This document shows, piece by piece, positions 24,212 through 32,979 of a DNA stretch of 64,000 nucleotides (position 1 is its first letter; every line of letters begins with the position of its first letter). The notes beneath the pieces were generated by a model. It had not been told where the DNA came from, ran no database searches, and saw nothing but the letters and a program-made list of their open reading frames with translations. A program made the position numbers and the translations under genes. This DNA comes from Pseudodesulfovibrio tunisiensis (GTDB lineage: Bacteria > Desulfobacterota > Desulfovibrionia > Desulfovibrionales > Desulfovibrionaceae). Location: NCBI RefSeq assembly GCF_022809775.1, contig NZ_CP094380.1, positions 3,137,501 to 3,201,500 on the forward strand, written 5' to 3'.

Positions 24212-25597
24212 ATGTCGAAAAATATGCAAGCAGTTTCCGCGGAAGACAGAACCGATCTGACCGCGCGTCCCATTCCCGAACTGGTCCGGCAGGTGGCACT
24301 TCCGGCCAGCGTGGGATATTTTTTTCACACCATGTACAATGTGGTGGATACCTGGTGGGCCGGGCGGATTCACACCGAAGCCGTGGCCGCGCTGGCATTG
24401 GCCCTGCCCGTGATCTTCATGATCACGTCCGTGGGCAGCGGCATTGCCACCGGCTCCACCGCGCTCATGGGCACGGCTCTCGGCGCGAAGGACAGGGAGC
24501 AGGCTTCGCTCGTGGCCGTGCAGACCATGAGTTTCGGGCTGGTGACCAGCGTTCTGCTGGCATGGCTCGGCCTGACCTTTTCCCCGGACATCTTCCGGTT
24601 TCTCGGAGCCGAAGGCCAGTATCTGGAAACCTGTCTGGCCTACATGAATCCCTTGTTCGCCTGCTGCGCCACCATCCTGTTCATCTATCTGTTCAATGCC
24701 GTGCTTCAGTCCCGTGGCGACACCAGGAGCTTTCGCAACATGCTGATTCTCGGCGCATTGCTCAACGTGGCGCTGGACCCGTGGTTCATTCACGGCGGGT
24801 TCGGACTCCCGGCCATGGGCATTGCGGGCGTGGCATGGTCCACGGTGCTCATTCAGGCCGTGGGCTGCGTGTATCTCGGGATCAAGGCGCGTCGCACCGG
24901 GCTGCTGTGCACGAACAGGGGCCGCAACCTGATTCCCCATCCCCGGCTCTATGCCGAGATTGCGCGACAGGGCTTTCCGGCCAGCCTGAATTTCATCACC
25001 ATGGCGCTGGGCGTGATCGTGATTCTCCGCTTCATCAGCGATTTCGGGGCCGAGGCTTCGGCCGCCTACGGCGTGGCAACGCGCATCGAGCAGATCGTGC
25101 TCCTGCCCACCATCGGCCTGAACGTGGCCGCCCTGACCATCACGGCCCAGAATTTCGGGGCCTGCCACATGGAACGCGTGCGCGAGCTGTTTTTCACCAA
25201 TCTCAAGTACGGGGCGTGGCTGCTACTGCCCTGTGCCCTGCCCGTGTTCCTGCTGGCCGAACCGCTCATGGCCACGTTCACGGACAGTGCCCGGGTCACG
25301 GCCATCGGCGCGCAATACCTGCGCATCGCCGCGTTCGTGCTCTATGCCTACGTGATCATTTTCGTGTCCACATCCGCGTTGCAGGGCATGAAGCGGCCCA
25401 TGTTCGCCATCTGGATGGGCGTGTCCCGCCAGATCATTGCGCCGGGCCTGCTTTTCTACTTCTTTACCAAGGTGCTGGGATTCGGCCTGCTGGCCGTGTG
25501 GTGGTCCATTGCCATCGTGGTCTGGGCTTCGGCTTTCGTGGCCTTCTGGTACGCGCGTCGCACCTTTTACCGCATCGAATGCGGCGAGGATTTCTAG
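24212..25597 (+). CDS. MATE family efflux transporter
   Basis: A 461-residue cation-antiport multidrug exporter with two bundles of six TM helices, the usual MATE length. The opening RPIPELVRQVALPASVGYFF and the segment YNVVDTWWAGRI (about residues 49-60) fit the first MatE domain; the second starts near residue 240 (RQGFPASLNFITMALG). It belongs to the NorM/DinF-type superfamily; substrate not predictable. Ribosome site is weak (AAGGAT well upstream). It is divergent from map and overlaps the convergent GNAT gene by 4 bases (CTAG shared by both stop codons). Confidence 0.92.
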   Translation: MSKNMQAVSAEDRTDLTARPIPELVRQVALPASVGYFFHTMYNVVDTWWAGRIHTEAVAALALALPVIFMITSVGSGIATGSTALMGTALGAKDREQASLVAVQTMSFGLVTSVLLAWLGLTFSPDIFRFLGAEGQYLETCLAYMNPLFACCATILFIYLFNAVLQSRGDTRSFRNMLILGALLNVALDPWFIHGGFGLPAMGIAGVAWSTVLIQAVGCVYLGIKARRTGLLCTNRGRNLIPHPRLYAEIARQGFPASLNFITMALGVIVILRFISDFGAEASAAYGVATRIEQIVLLPTIGLNVAALTITAQNFGACHMERVRELFFTNLKYGAWLLLPCALPVFLLAEPLMATFTDSARVTAIGAQYLRIAAFVLYAYVIIFVSTSALQGMKRPMFAIWMGVSRQIIAPGLLFYFFTKVLGFGLLAVWWSIAIVVWASAFVAFWYARRTFYRIECGEDF

Positions 25598-26058
25598 CGC
25601 GGCTTCTGCTGTTGCAGACAGGTGCAGCTGGGGAAGAATCCGTACCGGGCATAGAAGTCGAACGTTTCCTCGTTGCCTGCAACCACGGTGATGCTTTTCG
25701 TCGTGGCTCCGGCTTTCTCCAGCCAGTTCAGGGCGCGGGTCATGAGTTCGTGCCCCAGACCGCGCTTTCGGGCTTCGGGATGCACGAACAGGGATGCCAC
25801 CTCGCCCGAGCCGTCGTTTCCGAGTACGACCACGCAATAGCCCTCATCCCGGCCGGTTGTCGTGTTGCGGGCCATCCACAGACGCAATTTCCCGTTTCCC
25901 GCCTGCTTCAGGAGGTGTTGCCTGCGCGTGGCAAACGCCAATTGTTCGAAGCGTTCGCGAAAGCGTGTGGACCTCTCGGCGTGATGCCGATTCAGCATTT
26001 CCCATAACGGCTGGATGCGATCCAGTGCCTCGGCTCCGTATTCCTCGTATTCGATCAT
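25594..26058 (-). CDS. GNAT family N-acetyltransferase
   Basis: A 154-residue acetyl-CoA-dependent acetyltransferase. The GNAT core is seen as VASLFVHPEARKRGLGHELMTRAL (about residues 89-112), which includes the acetyl-CoA pyrophosphate-binding R-x-x-G-x-G/A-type loop RKRGLGHEL, then a C-terminal FYARYGFFP typical of the family. The substrate is not predictable. Its stop codon overlaps that of the convergent MATE gene by four bases. GGAGG precedes the ATG. It lies downstream of hemL on the same strand, separated by a terminator, so it is probably transcribed on its own. Confidence 0.88.
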   Translation of the reverse strand: MIEYEEYGAEALDRIQPLWEMLNRHHAERSTRFRERFEQLAFATRRQHLLKQAGNGKLRLWMARNTTTGRDEGYCVVVLGNDGSGEVASLFVHPEARKRGLGHELMTRALNWLEKAGATTKSITVVAGNEETFDFYARYGFFPSCTCLQQQKPR

Positions 26059-26068
26059 GGTTCCTCCG

Positions 26069-26101
26069 AAAAAAAGGGCCGTCGATTTCTCGGCGGCCCT
26101 T
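26069..26101 (-). terminator. Terminator of the hemL transcript
   Basis: On the minus strand AAGGGCCG (RC of 26094-26101) pairs with CGGCCCTT (RC of 26074-26081), followed by a run of Ts. It sits about 25 bases after the hemL stop. Confidence 0.85.
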
Positions 26102-26126
26102 GTTGATTCCGTGATGCGTCACGCTG

Positions 26127-27386
26127 CTAGAACGTGACCTTGCGCGCGGCATCCAGCGTGCGTTCCAGATCTTCGTCCGAGTGGGCAAAGGACGTGAACG
26201 TGCATTCGAATCCGGCCGGGGCCAGATTGATGCCCTGATCGCGCATCTGGTTCCAGAATTTCGCGTAGGCGTCGCAATCCGTGGTGCTGGTGTCGTTCAT
26301 GTTGCGGATCGGCCTGTCCGTGAAATACATGGTGAAGGCCGAGGCCATGTGCTGGAGCGTGATGGGCTGGCCCTTGCCCCGCAGGATGTCGCAGAGTTCG
26401 GCCGTGAACTTCGTGGTGCGGGCTTCCAGCGCGTCGTAGTCGCATTCCTTGAGCCGCTTGAGCGTGGCCACGCCCGCAGCCATGGCCACCGGATTGCCGG
26501 ACAGGGTTCCGGCCTGGAACACGCCGCCGCACGGGGCCATGTGTTCCATGATCTCCCGCTTGCCGCCGTAGCAGCCCACCGGGAAACCGCCGCCGATGAT
26601 CTTGCCCATGGTGGTCAGGTCCGGGGTGATGCCGAACCGTGCCTGTGCGCCGCCAAGGGACATGCGGAAGCCGGTGATGACCTCGTCGAAGATCAGCAGG
26701 GCGCCGTACTGGGTGCACAGGTCGCGCAATCCCTGCAGAAATCCGGGCTGGGGCAGAACCAGTCCCATGTTGCCGGCCACCGGCTCCACGATCACGCAGG
26801 CGATCTGGTCGCCCACGGTTTCGAAGTGCTCGCGCACCTTGTCCAAATCATTGTAATGGGCCAGTAGGGTGTGCCGCACGATGTCCTCGGGCACGCCCGG
26901 GGTGCCGGGCACGGCCTGGGCAGCGGAACCGGCGGCAGCCAGAAATGCGTCATTGTGGCCGTGGTAGTTGCCGATGAACTTGACGACCTTGTCCCGGCCC
27001 GTGTAGCCGCGCGCCAGACGCAGGGCCGACATGGTGGCCTCGGTGCCCGAGGAGACCATGCGCATCATCTCGATGGACGGGACGATCTCGGCAATGAGTT
27101 CGGCCAGCTCGACCTCGCCCGCGCAGGGTGCGCCGTAGCTGGAGCCGAGGTCCACGGCCTTGTGCGCGGCCTCGTTCACGCTCGGTTCGCAGTGGCCCAG
27201 AAGCTGGGGCCCCCAGCTCAGGACGTAGTCGATGTATTTGCGGCCTTCCACGTCCCAGATGTACGCGCCCTGGGCGCGTTCGATGAAGACGGGGTCGCTG
27301 TTCACGTAGCGGCAGGCCCGGAGCGGGCTGTTCACGCCGCCGGGCATCAGGGTCTGTGCCTTGGCATACAGGGTCTTGGAATCCAT
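26127..27386 (-). CDS. hemL: Glutamate-1-semialdehyde 2,1-aminomutase
   Basis: PLP enzyme of the C5 pathway converting glutamate-1-semialdehyde to 5-aminolevulinate for tetrapyrrole synthesis. The 419-residue length is standard. Motifs: N-terminal [11 protein letters not shown] (14-24), [20 protein letters not shown] (about 118-137), the Asp of the PLP site in [11 protein letters not shown] (about 241), and the Schiff-base lysine in [13 protein letters not shown] (about 266). The ATG at 27386 follows the siroheme decarboxylase stop by a single base, so the two are co-translated. The product feeds cobalamin, siroheme and the alternative heme pathway. Confidence 0.96.
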   Translation of the reverse strand: MDSKTLYAKAQTLMPGGVNSPLRACRYVNSDPVFIERAQGAYIWDVEGRKYIDYVLSWGPQLLGHCEPSVNEAAHKAVDLGSSYGAPCAGEVELAELIAEIVPSIEMMRMVSSGTEATMSALRLARGYTGRDKVVKFIGNYHGHNDAFLAAAGSAAQAVPGTPGVPEDIVRHTLLAHYNDLDKVREHFETVGDQIACVIVEPVAGNMGLVLPQPGFLQGLRDLCTQYGALLIFDEVITGFRMSLGGAQARFGITPDLTTMGKIIGGGFPVGCYGGKREIMEHMAPCGGVFQAGTLSGNPVAMAAGVATLKRLKECDYDALEARTTKFTAELCDILRGKGQPITLQHMASAFTMYFTDRPIRNMNDTSTTDCDAYAKFWNQMRDQGINLAPAGFECTFTSFAHSDEDLERTLDAARKVTF

Positions 27387-27387
27387 G

Positions 27388-27876
27388 CTAATCCTCTTTG
27401 TATTTGAAATAGACCATTGAGGTTTTCTTGAGTTCCTTGAGGGAGCGCAACGTGCAGTGATCCGAAATGCCGGTTTCCCGTTCCAGTTCGGCCACCACTT
27501 CCCGGACATGGGTTTCATGCTCGCCGTGGATCATGGTGTACAGATTGTAGGTCCACTCCGGATAGGTGCGCCGGATGTAGCAGTGGCTCACCTCGGGCCG
27601 GGCCGCGCAGATTTCGCCGACCTCGTTCGCCCGTTCGTCCGGAACGCGCCACGCCACCATGGCGTTGTGGCCGTAGCCCGCCTTCTGGTGCCGGAGCGTC
27701 GCGCCGAACCTGCGGATCACGCCCGTGTCCTTGAGTCCCCGGATCAGGTCGATCACGGTCTGCTCGTCCACGCCGCACAACTCGGCAATGTCGCGGAACG
27801 GATGGGGGGAATCCGGAAGATCACCCCCGGCCAGGGCCAGAATGTTCGATTCGGTCTCGGTGAATTGCATAGCCAT
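27388..27876 (-). CDS. ahbB: Siroheme decarboxylase subunit (AhbA/AhbB family, Lrp/AsnC-like)
   Basis: A 162-residue protein with an N-terminal helix-turn-helix of the Lrp/AsnC type ([22 protein letters not shown], about residues 26-47, listed here as two adjoining parts) and a C-terminal RAM-like domain. The sequence [20 protein letters not shown] and the pair [20 protein letters not shown] are characteristic of siroheme decarboxylase subunits rather than true regulators. The enzyme removes acetate side chains of siroheme to 12,18-didecarboxysiroheme in alternative heme synthesis. The partner subunit is not in the window; assignment to AhbB rather than AhbA rests on the hemL neighbourhood. 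Start ATG 27876 (or 27870). Confidence 0.78.
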   Translation of the reverse strand: MAMQFTETESNILALAGGDLPDSPHPFRDIAELCGVDEQTVIDLIRGLKDTGVIRRFGATLRHQKAGYGHNAMVAWRVPDERANEVGEICAARPEVSHCYIRRTYPEWTYNLYTMIHGEHETHVREVVAELERETGISDHCTLRSLKELKKTSMVYFKYKED

Positions 27877-27916
27877 GGAAAAGCTCTTTACCCCCTCCCG
27901 TCCCCATACGCAACCG

Positions 27917-28345
27917 CCCGGGCTGGTTCGGGACGGCGATCTGCTGCGTTGCTGCGGAAACGGCAGACTCTCGCGTATTGAATATGCGCGTCGATCCTGC
28001 CGTTTTCTTGCGCCTTGCATCTCCCCATCCCGAACCAGCCCGGGAGGTGGGACGGCGATCTGCTGTGTTGCTGCGGAAACGGCAGACTCTCGCGTATTGA
28101 ATATACGCGTCGATCCTGCCGTTTCCTTGCGCCTTGCATCTCACCATCCCGAACCAGCCCGGGAGGTAGGACGGCGATCTGCTGCGTTGCTGCGGAAACG
28201 GCAGACTCTTGCGTATTGAATATGCGCGTCGATCCTGCCGTTTCCTTGCGCCTTGCATCTCACCCTCCCGAACCAGCCCGGGAGGTGGGACGGCGATCTG
28301 CTGTGTTGCTGCGGAAACGGAAAATTCTCGTGTATCGGGCATACG
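27917..28345. repeat. Tandem palindromic repeat array 2 (119-bp period, 3 full + 1 partial units)
   Basis: Cores (CTGCTGYGTTGCTGC) begin at 27941, 28060, 28179 and 28298, a strict 119-bp period, with a degenerate fifth start near 28411. Nested stems in unit 2: GAAACGGCAG (28076-28085) with CTGCCGTTTC (28116-28125), and CGCGTAT (28091-28097) with ATACGCG (28103-28109). Outer arms are CCCGGGCTGGTTCGGGA (27917-27933) and its complement TCCCGAACCAGCCCGGG at the end of unit 1. Core and innermost stem are shared with array 1, while the middle and outer stems have different sequence. The whole 610-base gap between ahbB and gpsA contains this array, decayed repeat (28346-28478) and the gpsA ribosome site; no gene is supported. 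Confidence 0.9.
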
Positions 28346-28486
28346 CGTTGGTTTTGATTCCTTTTGGGGGTTTTGCCTTTCATCCTTTCGAGATATTTCG
28401 GGGTGATTATCTGCTGTGCGTGCGGGCTTGCCACCCGCCATGCTCCCGGCTATGCTTCGGGGTCAATTGCAGAAAAGGAGTTCTTG

Positions 28487-29479
28487 ATGAAAATCAGCGT
28501 GCTGGGCGCAGGGGCATGGGGCACCGCCCTTGCCGACATGCTGGCCCGCAAGGGCACGGAAACCGTGCTCTGGGGCCGCGATGCCCGAACCGTGGAAAGC
28601 GTGAATCGCTACCATGAAAACACGTCCCGGCTGCCGGGCGTTTCGCTCTGTCCGGATCTGCGGGCCGAGTCCGATCCCGAGGTCTCCCTGAGTGGGAGCG
28701 ACGTGATACTGTGCGCGATTCCGACCCAGCACATGCGTCGTGCGTTGGAGTCGTTCCGCGAATTTCTGCCCCAGAACCCCGTGCTGGTGTGCGCCAGCAA
28801 GGGTATCGAGCTGGAATCCCTTGCCCCCATGTCCCGTGTGGTGGCCGAGGCTCTGGACGGCCTGCATCCGCGTTATGCCATGCTGTCCGGTCCGTCCTTT
28901 GCCGCCGAAGTGGCGCGCGGTTTGCCCACGTCGGTTTCCCTTGGCTGCGAGGATCACGCACTTGGGCATCGGCTTCAGGCCGAGTTGTCCGCAGATCGTT
29001 TCCGCGTGTATTTCACTCCGGATTTTCGGGGCGTGGAACTGGGCGGGGCAGTCAAGAACGTCATTGCCATTGCCGCAGGGATTGCCGACGGTCTGGACTT
29101 CGGGCACGACGCCCGGGCTGCGCTCATCACGCGCGGCTTGTCCGAGATGAGCCGTCTTGGTCAGGCCATGGGCGCGCAGCAGTCCACGTTCATGGGCCTT
29201 TCCGGCATGGGCGACCTTGTCCTGACCTGCACCGGCGACCTGTCCCGCAACCGGCAGGTGGGGCTGAAGCTCGGGCGCGGCATGTCCCTTTCGCAGGCCG
29301 TGGACGAGATGGGAGCCGTGGCCGAGGGCGTGAAAACCACCCGGTCCCTGTACGAACTCGCGAAAAAGCTGGATGTGGAATTGCCCATTACCGAGCAGGC
29401 GTATAGGATATTGTACAAGGACAAGGACCCGGCCCGTGCCGTCATGGACCTCATGGGTCGCAGCCTCAAGGACGAGTAA
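28487..29479 (+). CDS. gpsA: Glycerol-3-phosphate dehydrogenase [NAD(P)+]
   Basis: Reduces dihydroxyacetone phosphate to sn-glycerol-3-phosphate for phospholipid synthesis. The 330-residue length is typical. The N-terminal Rossmann loop is VLGAGAWGTALADML (5-19); the SGPSFAAEVARGLPTS segment (about 133-148) and the catalytic lysine in ELGGAVKNVIAIAAG (about 182-196) are present, and the helical C-terminal domain has GLSGMGDLVLTC. Start ATG 28487 has AAGGAG six bases upstream. The small lipoprotein gene follows after 21 bases, and an NAD-binding/DUF2867 gene after that, probably in one transcript. Confidence 0.96.
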   Translation: MKISVLGAGAWGTALADMLARKGTETVLWGRDARTVESVNRYHENTSRLPGVSLCPDLRAESDPEVSLSGSDVILCAIPTQHMRRALESFREFLPQNPVLVCASKGIELESLAPMSRVVAEALDGLHPRYAMLSGPSFAAEVARGLPTSVSLGCEDHALGHRLQAELSADRFRVYFTPDFRGVELGGAVKNVIAIAAGIADGLDFGHDARAALITRGLSEMSRLGQAMGAQQSTFMGLSGMGDLVLTCTGDLSRNRQVGLKLGRGMSLSQAVDEMGAVAEGVKTTRSLYELAKKLDVELPITEQAYRILYKDKDPARAVMDLMGRSLKDE

Positions 29480-29500
29480 CCGCAACGCATCGGAGTTCCC

Positions 29501-29767
29501 ATGCTCAAGCCTCTGGTACTGGCCGTCTTCTGCTGTCTTCTTCTGGCCCTCGCCGCGTGCTCCAAGCCGTGGTACAATGAACGGTACCGGGGCGACAAAC
29601 CCGCCATGGAGCGGTCGTTCGACCGGGACAGTACCGAGTGCGAGCGCGTGTCCGGCGAGGAATTTCCTTTGGACCGCACCCGGCAGATTCAGCGCTACAA
29701 GGAGTGCATGATCTCCAAGGGATGGTACGAGCGAGACGCCACCATTCCGCTCAAGCGCCGCAACTAG
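29501..29767 (+). CDS. Small lipoprotein
   Basis: An 88-residue predicted lipoprotein. A hydrophobic signal LVLAVFCCLLLALAACS ends in the lipobox ALAAC with the lipidated Cys at about residue 20, so it should be anchored in the inner or outer membrane facing the periplasm. The mature part is short and charged, with two further cysteines (TECERVSG and YKECMISKGW) that could form a disulfide. Beginning 21 bases after gpsA, it is likely co-transcribed. No family is recognised; the pattern (two Cys, aromatic W near the end) resembles small surface lipoproteins of unknown role in proteobacteria. Confidence 0.8.
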   Translation: MLKPLVLAVFCCLLLALAACSKPWYNERYRGDKPAMERSFDRDSTECERVSGEEFPLDRTRQIQRYKECMISKGWYERDATIPLKRRN

Positions 29768-29807
29768 GGCCACGATTTCGAACACGTCGTCTTTTTCGGG
29801 GGAGGCC

Positions 29808-31316
29808 ATGCAGGATCGTCCCATACTGGTTCTCGGGTCCACGGGCTATGTGGGCGGCAGACTGGTGCCGCTGCTTCTGGAAAAGGGCTTCACGGTCCGT
29901 GCGGCCAGCCGGTCCGTGGACAAGGTCAGGGCGCGTCCGTGGGGAAAACATCCGGGCGTGCAGCCCGTGGCCGTGGACATGCATGATCCGGACAGTCTGG
30001 TCCGGGCCTGTGACGGGTGTTTCGCTGCGTTCTATCTGGTGCATTCCATGGCCGGTCCTGCCCGCGACTTTGCGGAAATGGAGCGCGATGCGGCCTACAA
30101 CATGGTGTCCGCGGTCAACGCCACGGGGGTGGAGCGGGTCATCTATCTCGGCGGCCTTGGCGAGGATCGGGACGATGTGCCCCTGAGCAAGCATCTGCGC
30201 TCCCGGGCCGAGGTCGGGCGCATTCTGGGGCTGGGCAGCGCACAGGTGACCATGCTGCGTGCGGCCCAGATTCTCGGGTCCGGTTCGGCCTCGTTCGAAC
30301 TCATCCGCTACCTTGCTGATCGGCTTCCAATCATGATCACTCCGAAATGGCTGAACACCCGTGCCCAGCCCATCGCCATCCGCAACGTGCTCGGCTATCT
30401 GGTCGGGTGTCTGGAAAATCCCGAGACCGCAGGTCGGTCGTTCGACATCGGCGGACCGGACGTGGTCACCTATCGCGAACTGTTCCACATGTACGGCGAG
30501 GAGGCCGGACTGCGGCGGCGCATTCTGCTGCCAGTGCCGTTTGTCTCGCCGCGCCTCTCTTCCCACTGGGTCGGATTGGTCACGCCCATCCCCGTGCATC
30601 TGGCCCGGTCCCTGATCGAAGGACTGCGCAACGAGGTGGTGTGTCAGGAAGACGCGATCCGCGACCTTGTGCCGCAGGAACTGGTTTCCTGTCGGGGCGC
30701 GATCCGGCGGGCTTTGCAGAAGATTGAACGCCATGCCGTGGACACCACCTGTTTCGACGTGGGCGGGGCCTGTCTGCCGGAATGGGCCGGGGCCGGCGAC
30801 CCGGGCTATGCGGGTGGAACCGTGTACGAATTCGGGTACAAGGCCCGGCTTCAGGGCGACCCGGAAAAGGTCTGGAAGGTCGTGGAAACCATTGGCGGCA
30901 GGCAGGGCTGGTATTACGGCGACATTCTCTGGCGGCTTCGCGGCTTCATCGACAAGTTGCTGGCCGGGCCGGGACTCAGGCGCGGCAGACCTCAGCACGA
31001 GGATTCCGTGCACGTGGGCGACGCGCTGGATTTCTGGCGCATTCTGGCAGTGACCCCGGGCGAGCGGCTTCTGCTGCTGGCCGAAATGCGACTGCCCGGC
31101 GAGGCGCTGCTGGAATTCGAACTGGATTCGCACTGGGAAAACGCAGTTGAAGTGCGCATGACCGCGCGGTTTCTGCCCCACGGACTGTGGGGGCTGGCCT
31201 ACTGGTGGGCCATGTATCCGTTTCACTGCCTGCTGTTTCGCAACATGCTCAAGAACATTTCCGAGGCCGCGGGCACGCACATCTACTCGCCGCCGGAACG
31301 CATCGGGAAGTCGTGA
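29808..31316 (+). CDS. NAD(P)-binding SDR-like protein fused to DUF2867
   Basis: A 502-residue fusion. Residues 1 to about 300 form an atypical short-chain dehydrogenase/NmrA-like Rossmann domain with the GSTGYVGGRLVPLLL loop (10-24) and FYLVHSMAG (about 74-82), the type seen in complex I assembly-like and epimerase-like proteins. Residues from about 345 onward form a DUF2867 domain (YEFGYKARLQGDPEKVWKVV; then GWYYGDILWRLRGFIDKL; then FWRILAVTPGERLLLLAEMR). DUF2867 resembles a START/SRPBCC-type ligand-binding fold. This fusion is known in many bacteria; the substrate is unknown. Its stop overlaps the GTG of a second, free-standing DUF2867 gene. Confidence 0.85.
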   Translation: MQDRPILVLGSTGYVGGRLVPLLLEKGFTVRAASRSVDKVRARPWGKHPGVQPVAVDMHDPDSLVRACDGCFAAFYLVHSMAGPARDFAEMERDAAYNMVSAVNATGVERVIYLGGLGEDRDDVPLSKHLRSRAEVGRILGLGSAQVTMLRAAQILGSGSASFELIRYLADRLPIMITPKWLNTRAQPIAIRNVLGYLVGCLENPETAGRSFDIGGPDVVTYRELFHMYGEEAGLRRRILLPVPFVSPRLSSHWVGLVTPIPVHLARSLIEGLRNEVVCQEDAIRDLVPQELVSCRGAIRRALQKIERHAVDTTCFDVGGACLPEWAGAGDPGYAGGTVYEFGYKARLQGDPEKVWKVVETIGGRQGWYYGDILWRLRGFIDKLLAGPGLRRGRPQHEDSVHVGDALDFWRILAVTPGERLLLLAEMRLPGEALLEFELDSHWENAVEVRMTARFLPHGLWGLAYWWAMYPFHCLLFRNMLKNISEAAGTHIYSPPERIGKS

Positions 31317-31819
31317 AGTCCTTTCGGGAAACCTTTTGTCTGACCGTGGATTGCGAGCCGGAAAAGGCGTGGCTGCCCGTGGTGCGCATCGGCGGGGAAA
31401 CCGGCTGGCATTACGCGGATCGGCTCTGGCGGTTCCGGGCTGCTCTGGACAGGCTGTTCGGCGGCCCGGGCATGCGGCCGGGACGGCGCGATCCCGAAGA
31501 GCTGGAACCCGGCGACCCTGTCGACTTCTGGCGCGTGGTTGCGGTGCGGCCTGCGGAATTTCTGCTGCTTCGGGCCGAGGCCCGGCTTCCGGGCGAGGCA
31601 TGGATGCATTTCACCCTGTCCCGGGAAAACAGTGCAACCCGGATGTGCCTGACCTCGGGATTCGTGCCGGACGGACCTGCCGGAATTCTGTACTGGTTTG
31701 CGGTCAGACCGCTGCACTCCCACATTTTTCGCAACATGCTTCTGGGCGCGGCCCGAGCCACGGGATGTGCCGTGCTGTCCGGCCCGGAGCGCAACCCTGT
31801 TTCTGACCATGTCTGCTGA
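31313..31819 (+). CDS. Free-standing DUF2867 protein, paralogue of upstream C-terminal domain
   Basis: A 168-residue protein starting GTG at 31313, overlapping the previous stop as GTGA. It aligns by eye over its whole length with the DUF2867 part of the upstream protein: GGETGWHYADRLWRFRAALD against GGRQGWYYGDILWRLRGFID, FWRVVAVRPAEFLLLRAEAR against FWRILAVTPGERLLLLAEMR, and PLHSHIFRNMLLG against PFHCLLFRNMLKN. It is therefore a tandem duplication that lost the Rossmann half. The end overlaps the cbiD start by 11 bases, so translation runs on into the cobalamin genes. Function unknown; membrane association possible because of its hydrophobic last third. Confidence 0.8.
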   Translation: MKSFRETFCLTVDCEPEKAWLPVVRIGGETGWHYADRLWRFRAALDRLFGGPGMRPGRRDPEELEPGDPVDFWRVVAVRPAEFLLLRAEARLPGEAWMHFTLSRENSATRMCLTSGFVPDGPAGILYWFAVRPLHSHIFRNMLLGAARATGCAVLSGPERNPVSDHVC

Positions 31820-32933
31820 ATACCGGACCGATCTTCGCACCGGATACACCACCGGAACCTGTGCCTCTGCCGCCGCGCTTGCCGCGTTGCTGCAATTGCA
31901 GACCGGAAACTGTCCGGAAAGCCTGCGCGTGCCTCTGCCGCAAGGCGATCATCTGGACATTCCGATTGTCCGGTGCGAGCCGGACGGCGCAGGCGTTCGC
32001 GCCACCGTGGTCAAGGACGGGGGCGACGATCCGGATGCGACGCACGGCGCGGACATTCAGGCCGTGGTGACCGTGGAACCGGGAAGCGCGCCGCTGGAAA
32101 TCCGTGTGGACGGCGGCCGGGGCGTGGGCCGGGCCACGCTGCCGGGGCTGCCCGTGGCCGTGGGCGATGCCGCCATCAACCCGGTTCCCCTGCAACAGAT
32201 TCGGGAGACCGTGGCGCAGGGCGCACGGGAAATAGGACTGGAAACCGGGCACATTCTCGTGCTGGTGGAGGTGCCGAACGGCGAAGCCATTGCGCGCAGA
32301 ACGCTGAATCCGCGTCTGGGCATTGTGGGCGGCATTTCCATTCTGGGCACGCAGGGCATTGTGAAGCCGTATTCCCACGACTCGTGGAAGGCGTCCATTG
32401 CCGAGGCGCTGGACGTGGCTCGGGCGCAGGGACTGGACCATGCCGTGTTCACCACGGGCCGTCGGTCCGAACGGTTGTATCAGGCGACCTTTCCCGAAAC
32501 CCCGGGCCTTGCCATGATTCAGGCGGCAGACTTCTTTTCCTTTTCCATGCAGGCCGCCTTGGAGCGCGGATTCACCGAGGTTGCGTGGTCCGTGTTCTTT
32601 GGCAAGCTGGTCAAGCAGGCGCAGGGATTGCCCTACACCCACGCCCGCACCTATCCCGTGGACTTCGATCGGCTGGCCGAATGGAGCGCGCAGGCCGGTG
32701 TCGCCCCGGAACGGCTGCCGGAAATCCGGGGCGCAAACACGGCCCGGCAGGTGCTGGCCATGCTGGAGCAGGACCCGGCCCTGCCGAATCTGCTGGACAG
32801 CCTTGCCCTCATGGCGATTGGCGCAGCGGAATCCTTTGCCGACAACCGCATTCGCGTGAGCTACGCGGTGTTCGATTTCGACGACCGCCTGCTTTGTCGT
32901 TGCCCGGCGAGGCCCCGCGCGGAGATTGCATAG
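31809..32933 (+). CDS. cbiD: Cobalt-precorrin-5B C1-methyltransferase
   Basis: Enzyme of the anaerobic cobalamin pathway that methylates C1 of cobalt-precorrin-5B using SAM. It is 374 residues long, as usual. The N-terminal signature RTGYTTGTCASAAALAAL (about 10-27) and the GGISILGTQGIVKPYS segment (about 175-190) identify CbiD. The ATG at 31809 lies inside the end of the DUF2867 gene (11-base overlap), so the cobalamin genes appear joined to the upstream operon. cbiG and cobJ follow, a partial cob/cbi cluster; other steps must be encoded elsewhere. Confidence 0.95.
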   Translation: MSAEYRTDLRTGYTTGTCASAAALAALLQLQTGNCPESLRVPLPQGDHLDIPIVRCEPDGAGVRATVVKDGGDDPDATHGADIQAVVTVEPGSAPLEIRVDGGRGVGRATLPGLPVAVGDAAINPVPLQQIRETVAQGAREIGLETGHILVLVEVPNGEAIARRTLNPRLGIVGGISILGTQGIVKPYSHDSWKASIAEALDVARAQGLDHAVFTTGRRSERLYQATFPETPGLAMIQAADFFSFSMQAALERGFTEVAWSVFFGKLVKQAQGLPYTHARTYPVDFDRLAEWSAQAGVAPERLPEIRGANTARQVLAMLEQDPALPNLLDSLALMAIGAAESFADNRIRVSYAVFDFDDRLLCRCPARPRAEIA

Positions 32934-32979
32934 GTCCGGCTTGCCCTGACCCGGTGCTTTGCCGTACCTTCCCCCCATC

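Noticed and set aside
31600..31812. Cobalamin riboswitch before cbiD
   Set aside because: cbiD overlaps the preceding gene, leaving no leader, and no B12-box-like sequence was seen.
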